Assembly: GCF_027942865.1 (NCBI RefSeq) | Contig: NC_134519.1 | Coordinates: 19,936,248-20,000,247, forward strand | Source: Odontesthes bonariensis | Taxonomy: Eukaryota > Chordata > Actinopteri > Atheriniformes > Atherinopsidae | Length of the DNA stretch: 64,000 nucleotides | Direction of reading: 5' to 3' | In this document: positions 13,022 to 23,800 of the stretch, in pieces | Position numbering within the stretch: the stretch's first letter is position 1 | How the letters are laid out: every line of letters starts with the position of its first letter | Program-made: the position numbers and the translations under genes | Notes under the pieces: generated by a model | What the model saw: the letters and a program-made list of their open reading frames with translations, nothing else | What the model was told of the DNA's origin: nothing | Database searches by the model: none

Positions 13022-13342
13022 GGTTCCTGCTTCAAATCCCGGCTGGAACCCTTCTGTGTGGAGTTTGTATGTTCTCCTTGTGTATGCGTGGGATCTCTCG
13101 GGCTTCCTCCCACCGTCCAAAAACATGCATGTCAAGTTCATTAGTGATTGGAAATTAAAATTAGGAGTTAGTGTGAGTGTGCAGGGTTATTTGTCCCGTT
13201 TCTCTTTATGTGGCCGTGTGATGGACTGGCGATACATTCAGGGTTCACCCCGCCTCTCGTTCAATGGCAGCTGGGAGAGGCTCCAGCCCCCCTGTGACCC
13301 TGAATTGGATTAAGCGAGTATAGAAAATGGATGGATGGATAC
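13022..13342 (+). repeat. Fish interspersed repeat with ATGG tail
   Basis: Contains the well-known fish repeat phrases TGTGTGGAGTTTGTATGTTC, CTTCCTCCCACCGTCC, AAAAACATGCATG, GTGATGGACTGGCGA, GGGAGAGGCTCCAGC and the tail AAAATGGATGGATGGAT. Related pieces occur at 22381-22546 (minus), 39350-39423 and about 60455-60525. I cannot assign the family name with certainty (non-LTR element 3' end or SINE). Confidence 0.8.
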
Positions 13343-13349
13343 GGCTCAA

Positions 13350-13820
13350 GCACACCGGTGTCTCACCCTCTCCATCCATTCACAACATCAGAGAGTATGA
13401 GAAGAATGTGATGTAGAAGCAGTCCCTGTGCTTTCAATCAATAGCACAGCACACATAGCAGGCCTATGGCTGAAAGAGCACAACAGAAAGTCTGTGAATG
13501 TGAAAAACACAGAAAATTAACACAATGGGGACATGAGCTGACTGACTAATTCAAATCCAAGTCCACAGACTTCTCAGCAGAAAATATCACCCAAGCAACT
13601 GTTCAGTATGAGCAGTTTGGGGCCCAGGGACCTCCCATTCCCAGCTTGTGTTTTGGTCACTTAGTTTTTGTCTTTTCTGTAAAAGGCACCATACACGTAA
13701 TTAGCATGTTTGTATTTATCTGGATACACTTTTGATACAATACGGTTAAGCTGTTACCATTAGATGCATGACATCCTCCCCAAATCCTTCTTGGGTTGAA
13801 AAGAAATGATCAGGTTTGTG
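13350..13820. other. Intergenic, no gene seen
   Basis: No coding or repeat structure was recognised. Confidence 0.4.
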
Positions 13821-13827
13821 ACAACCA

Positions 13828-14271
13828 ATGAATACGTGCCAGGTGTCTGTGCTTGGATTCCCATGTCCCCGACGTGACCTGACAAATGTGACAGAGCAGC
13901 AAAACCTTTCTAACATTTTATGTCATCTTTTAACTCGACATGCCTCTGCACTAGAGCTGCAGAAGCCTGTTGGATACACAGCAATACAGCTACACCTGAA
14001 TAAGAATGTTCAAGCACTCAAGTGGACGCTTGTGTCTCCTCTGTTAAACAAACTAGCTAAACAGAGTGCGAACAAAAAAAACAAGTGCAAGCCTAATTCA
14101 AGTAAAAAAGACACTGTTCCTAGTGCTACTGCTCTTCATCCTACAGCCCACACGTCAGAAATTATTCAGTTACCTTGTCTTAAGGGCTCTGAGGAGGAAC
14201 CCCCCAAAGTAAAACCCACTTCCACAGAGAAATGTTGGAATTTTGTTGTGACTGCAACAGAATATTTGTGA
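13828..14271 (+). CDS. Unrecognised 147-codon open reading frame
   Basis: Open from an ATG (13828) to a stop at 14271. The first half is ordinary globular-looking sequence (NLSNILCHLLTRHASALELQ). The second half is lysine- and proline-rich and low in complexity (NKKNKCKPNSSKKD). I recognise no domain, signal peptide or membrane segment, and no exon structure ties it to a neighbour. It may be a remnant of a transposon or processed transcript, or a chance frame; its length is unusual for this AT-rich region. A second perfect CRE-like TGACGTCA lies 170 bp downstream (14439-14446). Confidence 0.2.
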   Translation: MNTCQVSVLGFPCPRRDLTNVTEQQNLSNILCHLLTRHASALELQKPVGYTAIQLHLNKNVQALKWTLVSPLLNKLAKQSANKKNKCKPNSSKKDTVPSATALHPTAHTSEIIQLPCLKGSEEEPPKVKPTSTEKCWNFVVTATEYL

Positions 14272-14279
14272 ATGAAGCA

Positions 14280-16829
14280 TCTATGACTGCTTTCCGCTAT
14301 TCCCCTTAAAGCTGAACAAGAGCACTTGACACTTTCAAGACTGTGAACGCGGTATCCATGTATAGTGCTCAGAGCTGGAGTTGCTTCCGTCTGTCAACAC
14401 ACTCCCTCCTACATGCATGTCAGTGGGGCGTAGGCGGTTGACGTCATACGCAAATAAAAATGTGGAATTCTGGCATAAGTGTGACATAAGCCACAGAAGG
14501 CAGCGTCTTGTTCCAAAGATGTATTTCAGGAACGATTAAATCTATGTAGCACAGAGAGACTTAACCATGTGCAGATATCAAAGCTGAAATATCAACATAC
14601 ACATTATCCTAAAGAGGGGTGTGGTGCTGTGTGGGTGCTATGTAGCATCCCCCTCACTAAGGTAAAAATATCACAGTGACTTTTAATGTGTTTATATTGA
14701 AAGTATATATATATAATTTTGAAAGTCCACTAACACCTCTCTATTTGGAGGCTTATTACAGGGATGTGTTTGATGGCAGCCCAAAGACTCAAGATGAGGT
14801 AAATTGCTTAATTGATCATCTGGTTGGGGCAAACCATTAAGTTGGAGTAGAGAGGGGTGGGAGTGAAGAGGTATGCTGATTAGTTGTTTGGATGTTTTGT
14901 TCTTTTTAATTACTTATGTTGTATAATTGAACACTGTGAGGGTTCTTCACTGAAGGTGGTAGTTTAACCCCAACCCATATAAACTGAGTGCAATGCTTGT
15001 GAGGGTGTGACAGAGGGAGATCAAGTTGTGATGTGGTGACCCATTTTGTTTTACCTGAATCAACCTGGAATAGTTTAGCCATTCGTTGTATTAATTGAGA
15101 TAATTTTGTATTGTTACATTTCTCTTGATTTTCACATTCCCAAATTGTTCCCCATACTTTAATGGAATTAATTAACTGTTAATAAACCCCATGTTTTTAA
15201 ACTGTATGGTTAACAGTTTACAATTCGATCTTTCAATAATCCAGCAGGAATTCAACTCTGCATTTTTAACTTGCTGCTCAGCAGCTAGAATAACCTAATT
15301 CGTACACATCCCCAACTACCATCTGGTTTCGAGATCTTAAGGGCAGATGTAGGATGCCCTTTTGAGGGCCAGATGCTGGTTTTTGATCCTTTGTTAATAG
15401 CACGCAAAGCAGAAATGATTAGATATCTAGATTCAATAACACCCCAAATACAGCGGTGAGATATCAAAGTTGCACTTCAGCAGGCAACAAGCAAAAAAAG
15501 TCATGCTTCTGCATCAGGCAATGTTTCCATTAAACACAATACAGTGGTTTTTTCCGAAACACTAATCCCTCTCCTAGCAAGTCAGAAGTGAGTCAGTTAT
15601 TCCAGCTTTCCACTTGTTGGTTAAATGTATGGAGAGAATACTTTAAATAAAATAAATAAATAAAAACACTCCCCAGCTTTAGGTGCTCAATTGACTGATT
15701 TCAAAATTAAGTTAATCTTTAAACACGAGTAGATAAATGTATAGTTCAGCAACATCCTAGATGTCCATGTTTCTTTGAGCGAACCCTCACCTCCCTCCAT
15801 CTGGGAACACACTCCCTCCCACACGCTGTTTTTCAGCAACGTGGAGGCGGGTGTCAGGTCCTTACAGAAACTCATGGAATTTTCCTCAACGCAAACGAAT
15901 GCCGCAGATGGTGCTAGTTCTTCATCAGCAGGCACAATCTCACCATTACACGACATATTTCCCAATAATATATTGTCAAGGAATCACTTTCTTTAATGTG
16001 GTCTGCATTGATAACGCAACGAGAAAGAGAGAGAGCGCCTTTTTTATTTGGCAAAATTGCCCTTTTAAAATTTTGTTACACTCAAGATACACAAACACAT
16101 GTGAAGGAATAACACCTCACCATCTTTATACAGGATATATACCGTATTCTGACACTGAAATATTGATAAGTTCAACATAAGAAGCAGTTTGAAATGGGTC
16201 CATCATGTCATGAGTCTGTGCTCTGGCCGCAGAGGAGCTTAGGTGAGCCTAAAGTGGAGATCCAGATTGATAAGTGGGGTCTTGTTCCGTTGCTACACTA
16301 CTACAGCACTTGAAAAGTAATTTAAAATGTAAACTTTTGTAACATGATAACTGTGATACCGGATATATCGCCCTCTGCTGGTTTTATCGTAAAACACTCG
16401 GGTGAGCCATCGTCTTGCTACAAAAGACTGCATAGATGGATTGATGAAGAGCTAGAGGATAATTCTTGATTTTAACTAGCAACAGGCCTTTGTGCATAAT
16501 ACAATCTACTTTTCTATAAACAAAGAGAGTCCAAACGCACAATGTTAAACACCTCACCTTAAAAGCATAAAAACGATCCTCAAACCAATTTTAACCAAGT
16601 GGAAACTGCAAGGACTTTCTTCCCTTCCAAGCTACAAAATGTGAACAGCAAACATTTCTTTATCATACAGCTTCATTTCTAACTGATGCCTAAAACAATT
16701 TCCCCACGTGTTTTTATAAAAGTAAAATCTGGGTTGGACTCAAAAATAATGCAGGTGTGAAAAGCTTGATAATCGGATAAATCAGTGCCAACAACCATTA
16801 AATTGATTATGGTTAGACTTAATAAAATC
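14280..16829. other. Intergenic and possible slc12a9 3' UTR
   Basis: No gene recognised. AATAAA on the minus strand at 16043-16048 is the nearest polyadenylation signal I found downstream of the slc12a9 stop, which would imply a 3' UTR of about 0.8 kb. A short TA run lies near 14703. Confidence 0.4.
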
Positions 16830-17758
16830 CTAGAGGTCAGTAGTGACCACCGGAGTGATTCCATGAACGAGCAATGTCGGGCCAAGGTCTCTACTCAACA
16901 GGTCCACCTGATGCAAATAGGCACGGTAAAGACTTCTGTCTGCTGGGGGGTGCGGCAAATACAGGAAACGCACAGCTGGCTCAGGAGAGCCATGTCTGCA
17001 AATGAGATCGTTTACCGCACTGATATACTCATCTGTGAGCTGAGAAGCATTATTGGGAAACGACTGGACACCAGATTCCTCTTCACTTTTTTGTCCCAAT
17101 CTCCCGTCGTTCTGCATGTCCTCTGCCAGATTTCCTCTGGCACTTCCTCGTCTCTGCCAGTGCAGCGACACCACCTCCTCCCAGGCCACCATCTGCACTT
17201 CGGCTGACATCCTTAGTTCTTTTAGCATTCCCTGGAGTTTCTTCTCTTCCTCTTCCTGCAGACTGCAACCAGCTTCCACACACAGGAAGAGGCGAAGCCT
17301 CGCCTGGCTCCAGGTACGAGTTTCATGAAGAACGCAGGCCAGCTGCAGCAGGAACAATGAGCAGATGTTGACATATTCATGGCTGTCTGGTTGAAGCAAA
17401 TTCAGAGGCCAGACATCAACGAATGGCCCCGTTACACTTCGATGGCCTCCGATCTTTTTTCCTAACCCCAACACTTCCTCTCGATTGAACTGGTTAAAAT
17501 AACGAGCTAAAGCCACATTTTTTCCCATTTTTACAGCATCAGCAATCACTGATACATATTCCTCTTCCTGAAGGTCTTTGGGTTCCTCTGTAGCCCGTAC
17601 ATTAGGAAAGAAGGGGAGGCGTTGCGGTCCAGAGTCCGAGGTTACAGAGACCACATCCCAGCCATGGCCTGTCGACAGGAGGGTTTGACCACGGAGGTTG
17701 TCTTGAGGGGTGCAATCATCATAAAAACCCAAGACAAGGGTGTTTGGCCTCATTCCAC
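16830..17758 (-). CDS. slc12a9: slc12a9 coding exon 14, C-terminus and stop (residues 623-931)
   Basis: One large terminal exon starting [15 protein letters not shown]. It contains [20 protein letters not shown] and VDVWPLNLL and ends at stop 16830-16832. The middle is acidic and variable ([17 protein letters not shown]). Confidence 0.96.
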
Positions 17759-17845
17759 CTGGAATGAAGGGGGAAAAAATTTAATGAAAATAGTAATTTT
17801 ATAACTGAACTATTGTTTTTATTCAAAAGACAGAACATCAACACA

Positions 17846-17876
<31 letters not shown>

Positions 17877-20800
17877 AAAATGACCAACCAAATCCTGAGA
17901 TGAAAAGCAGATTTTGGACTCCGTGCCGCACAGAGTCCGCCAGAGTAAGATTGACAAATGCCTTGATCTTTAGATGATCCACCAAGGACAGCCAGGAGTC
18001 ATAACAGCTCTGCAATGGATCAGAGGGCAACCCATCTGTACAGTCACACACAGACATACAAGTTTAAACACACAATTATGGACCTCCATTCAATATTCAC
18101 GATTCTTCCATTAATATAGTAGTTTTGTTCCAACAACCAGTTTTAAAATACGAAAAAAAAAAAGAACCGTTTTAGTCTCTTATCTGTAGTGTTTTTATCT
18201 GTTGCCAATTCAAAGAGAAAAAAAAAAAAAGTGGTTTTTTTTGGCTCTAAATGTAAACAACATCTAATTTGTTCCATTTTAGCTGCAGACTGAGAAACTG
18301 TTGCAAAAGCTAACATGTGTTAGAACAAGGACACAAGAAAAAGACAGATTTGCGTTATGAAAAATGAGATTCTCAAAAAAGTAGTTTTCCGAGTTTTGGA
18401 AAAACTTGGAAGTTGAATGTTGGTATGCTATAAAGTTTAGTATTTTTTCCTCATTATCTGTATGGAGTTGACAAAGACAGCAGTAAATAGTCAGCCATGT
18501 ATCGTGTCTTCGTTTCCTCACAGAAAATAGATCAAGAACTGGATAAGCAGCATCAATAATTACACTGACATCAGTCAATTTGATCTGATCCCACAGGAGG
18601 TTTATCAATCGTTTCATCCGAGTCATCTCCAGCTGAATTGTAATCCAAACAAATCGCAAGGCCAGCGTCGCACCGCCAGCAACTGAGTGTATTTTAGTGA
18701 AATGACGCATGACTTAAACAAAACAAATGGATTTACAATAGGAGAGACTCACTTGGAAATCTGAATACTGGCAGTAAACTTTAAGATTTCCTCAGTCCTA
18801 CAAATTCATCAGTGATTTGAATAACCAATGGGACGGTGGACCAAAATGTGTAGCATTTCTCAAAGTGTGGAGTGGAGCTGGATGTCGAGCAAACCGAATG
18901 GTTGATTTACAAATTTACATTGTGAGAAAAATTGTCAGAATTTAATCACAACTGATATTTCCTCAGGCACAACATTACGGCCGTTGTCGAAAACAGACTT
19001 CCGAGAAACAACAAACAATTCTTACCGAGCAATCCCAGCTTTATATGTCCCAGCACATAGAGGCCACTCTTTTTCAGGTCATTGACAAATAGCATGAGAC
19101 CTGTACAGCTGCGAGGGTTTGCCACCATCAGTAACACCTGTGGCCTCCAAAACTTCACATGGTCCTTGCGCACATCCAACATCAACAGGTACTTGCGCAC
19201 CTGAGCAAACGAACGACGGTGTGAAATTGATAAGAATAAAACTGAGGAAATGGTGCATAATAAGTGCAGGTTATTTAAAGTGATTAACATGTTTGTATAC
19301 CTGATGGAAGATGAGAGCTTGACTGATGTAGCCCCAGTTGCTGATGGGCCCCAGATAGTGTATAAGCATCAACAAGAGTAGCATAAATGCTATGCTGGCA
19401 AAAGCATGAATGGCATTGATCAAGAACATCATGACCAGGCAGCCAATGATGCCCAGAGTACAAGTATGCCACGTGAAACAACGAAACGAGGGCCTAAAAA
19501 AAAAAAAAAGGCAGAAACAAAAGCATGTACAAAAATGCATTGAGGTTGAAGGATTGTGTAAATACATGCTTAGAAACAGAAAACTCATCGCTGTATCCTG
19601 CACTGTACCTGAAGTTTGGTGCAGAAGCCCATTCAAGAGCTAAACAAGCCAGATTCACAGCAGCATAGACCAGCAAGAAGAAGATAGTTACAATTCCAGC
19701 AATGGTGTTCAATTTACCAGCCAACAGCACCACCTAGTGGACAGAATATAGTACTTCAGTTTTGTCTGACAAAGCATAAGAATTGCCGTCTTATGGTAAA
19801 ATTCCTACTCAGTGCCAGTCAAAAGTTTGACCACACCATGTGAATGAGTAATTCTGACTGGTATGCAGGGAGAGAGCCCCCTGCATCCTCCGTGACCCCC
19901 GCCCACCCAGCACATTAACTGCTCACTCCCCTGCCCTCCGGAAGGACGCTGCGATGAATCTGGGCAGAAACGTCCAGACTGAGAAACAGCTTCTACCTGG
20001 ATACAGTCAGACCGCTCCACCTCCCCAAATCCTGAACACTTTGCACTTGCGAATTTTTGCTGCCGTACTTTGCACTGAACCACCCAAGTTGCTGCCGTTT
20101 CCTGCCCTACATTGTGTGATGTTGTACATTTACTACAGAGATTTTTATCTTATTTTGATCTAGTTTTTAATTCTACTATTTCACCTGCCATCATTGAGTA
20201 GCCACGCTGTACATATGGAGAGCTGAGAAACGGTTTCATTCTCAGCGTGTCAATTGGTTTGAATGACAATGAAACAGAGTCTGAATGGGGGAAAAAAAAA
20301 AAAAGTCTGTGGTGTCTCCCAGCTGAAACCTTTCAAGCTTTTACTGAGCACAAATATGCACAAAGCTCTTCTTAGATAGTCTATCGATTTACCTGCCACT
20401 GATCCAGCTCTATTCTTCGCCACACAATTACAAAACCAAACCAGCACTGGCTATATACGACGTGTCAATGACAATGCAATTTCGGCCATTTTTGCAACCT
20501 CAACCGTCTCATTACAACGTTGACATTTTCTACCCATTTTTTTTTTTTAAATGACATCTCATCTCACCTCTGTCCTCTGCTGCTGACATGGAATGTCTCT
20601 CATGAGTGATTTATTTAATTTATTTATTAATCTTTTTAATGTATTTATTTTCTTAAAATCAGAAAGATTAGAAGGCAATCATGGCTAAATATCTTTTGCG
20701 TTCGTGTATTAATTTTCAATAAATGTCAGCTGTTCCTTATGAGAGATTTGTGAATTATCAAGTTACTCTGCTTAAAAAGATAGTGACATGGGAAAAAAAA

Positions 20801-23800
20801 AATTAAAAAAAAAAATGACAGGCCTTCTGGCTGTTACGAGGAAGGAAACCAGGTCACTAATCCTACATGTGATCAAACAGGTAAAGCCAAGTGTAAAAGC
20901 AAGTGAAAGTGCCCTCAGTGGTGTCCAGTTAAAGCTACAACTACCACTTGTATACCGTTAAACATCCTACCTGCACCAGCAACCAGGAGATAAGCACAGA
21001 GACCCAGGGGTTGCTGCTACGAGACGTTTTCCTCTCCAAAACTAGGACACCACCTGCAGAGATTTGTTGCATTAAGAAGAAAAAGGTCTGTTATTGCTCA
21101 TCATCTTAAAAAAAAAAAAAAAAAAATCAGATAAACAACTGAGTCACCCCGCACTTGTTAAGCCAAACACACAAAGAAAGGATATTCGCTTCTCAGAAAG
21201 TCAACACCACAAGCCATCTGTTGTCAAATGATGCCGTCCGGATCGCTGTGTCTCTTCAAGGAAAACGAGACACGATGACAATCGATAAGTGTCAATTTAT
21301 CAGGTCGGGGAAAGAGGCAAATCTTAACAGATGGCTGATAATTAAAATGTTGACACAGCTTTATAGAAGTCCAGCTGAGCTGGATATGCCTCTATTAATT
21401 AAATAAATCCTCTTTGCTACAGCAGTACTCAGAGGTCATCAATCAAAACCCGACGCTGCCAGTAAACCATATGCAGCTCTTTGGGAAACAGGTCTGAATG
21501 TTATGGGCAACCAGCCAAGCTGCATAAAATAGGCAGCAGGTCATGATCAACAATCTTACCAAACAAGTCATCTTTAGACAGGGCATACAGGATCCTGGAC
21601 GCTCCCATAAGGTTACTCATTGCAGCAGACATGGCGGAGGAGTAGATGCCAATTGTAACCATGGGAGGCCATACATTGATGTCTCCAAGGAAACTGTAGT
21701 CTCTCTGAAGAAGGCAACTAGGTGTGATCCATAACCAAAAACATGAAATTAGCATATTTAAAAAAAAAAAAAAAAAAAATGCAGACAACTTCACTTCGGG
21801 ATACTAATCGATAAAAGGCAGCACTTTAAGAAAATCTTATGTTGAAAATGTTTCCCTGCAGCACAGAAAATGTGGATCAAGCCGTTACATGTTAGCTGCG
21901 GCATCTATAGAATCCCTTCTTTCCCAGCTCATCTCTTCAGGTGCATGTGCGTGTTCTAAGATATGCATAAGTGTCACCTCACCGGTCACAGGACCATGCA
22001 GCCAGCAGACTAAGCAGATTGTAGGTGATGAAAGTTGTAACAACAGCTGCAAGTGTTCCTCTTGGGATGGAGTAGCTGGGTTTCTTTAGGTCACCTGGAT
22101 GACACAAGGTAAAAGTCCACCCTTACTAAAGCAAACGTATTGAAGTTGTCAAAGTTCAGCCTTTTCCAGATAGGTAAAAACATGCTCTGCATCTCAACTC
22201 AGGGGTTGGAGCCATCCGTTATTTATGGTCATTGATCAGATTAACAAGAATAAAGAAACAAACGATCGAGTGCTCATCAGTCGTTTCACCTTGTGAGTTT
22301 CCACAACTTGTGAATCATTAAACTCTCTCACTGTGGTCACGCTGTGTAACAACCGGATTTTTTTTATTTTTTTGTTGTTCAGCCCGAGTCTATCCAGCTG
22401 TCATTGGGGTACACCTTAGACAGGCCACCAGTCCATCACAGGGCCACAGAGACACAAACAACCATCCTTACTCACACTCACTCCTAGGGACAATTTAGAG
22501 TTATCAATCAACCTAACATGCATGTTTTTAGACGGTGGGAGGAAGTCGGAGAGGATTAAATATCTAATAGTTTAAAAGCTGAAAAGATGCCAATGAGTCA
22601 ACATTGTATTGTGGTTAAATTAGCCCGTTAAAAATGCCAGCATTTGATAAACACTTAATGGTTGTACACCCACAGACTTTTGAAATGACAGTTAAGTGAC
22701 TCATTTCCTGTCAGTTATTTGACAATCTAACTAATTTGCTTCAAGTCAGTGATGCGCCTCTCAGTTTGGTATAATCAAAGGCATCAACTCTCTGTACTTC
22801 TGCCTGAAAGCATTTAAACGTTGTTTAATGTTGTCAGATTTTGTTGTCTGGGATATCATCAGCACCATAATCAGTGAAGTTATGGCAGTTTTGTCAGAGG
22901 ATTTCATTTGAAACTGAACACAAACTGCTCTCGCTTCAGTCAACACACTAAAAGAAAGTCTTACCTGACATGTTGGAGCCTGCCATGATTCCAGTGCAAC
23001 CGTTGAACATGACGGCAAACACTCCGGCAAAACTCATCATGCCACCGGTGGTGTAGTCTACTGTGTAATTAGCTGAAAGAAATAACAAGATGCTCGATCA
23101 CTTACACGTGTCAAAGCCAATAAAATGCTTAGCTGTCACATCTGAAAACATGTCCAAGACTTACAAAACAGGTTGCCCTCCAACGTGGGGAGCCAGAAGC
23201 CAGTATAATTGGCTGTACTCCAGCTTGAATTGATCAGCGGAGACGTATTTGGTAGAAGCACCACAGAAGGACTCACAGTGAAAAAACTAACGAAGATGGA
23301 GGCCAGGACTGTCATGACAATGATGAAAATAACAAAGGCGGCTTTGGCATAGATGTGGGCTCCCACCTGTAATGACAAGTCAGGTTAATTTAGCAAACCT
23401 TGAATGCATATCTGGCTATCGAACAATTTTATCTTTTATGGTACATTTAAAATAAATTTGAAATCCAAAGTACACTTTTATCATACACTGGTTGATCCAA
23501 GGACATGGAAACTACTCATCATGCTGTTAAGCCTAAATTCACCCCCTGCCAGCATGGGCGTATTTAATTCAATTTTAGATTAAAAAACAAACAAAAAAGA
23601 TGGATTATACTCATCCTAAAAGTGTGCAAATGGTGTTTCCAAGGTAAGCTAGTAATAACATCAAATAATCCAGACTTCTGTACTTATCAACAATTCATAG
23701 AAACAGAGTTATCACAAGGTTAACTTAATAAATCATACATTTGCCTTTATGCATGTTATTTGATCAAATACGGACAGATTAAGTCTTACCAAACAGACAA

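Noticed and set aside
17083..17328. Frames overlapping the last slc12a9 exon in other phases
   Set aside because: Shadows of the real coding frame.
18279..18710. 143-codon minus-strand frame in slc12a9 intron 12
   Set aside because: No recognisable domain, lies between confirmed exons, and conserved neighbours are spliced around it.
21700..21717. Later acceptor (TTCTTCAG) for slc12a9 exon 8
   Set aside because: It would put the exon out of phase; the CCTAG acceptor keeps frame and the conserved LLQ residues.
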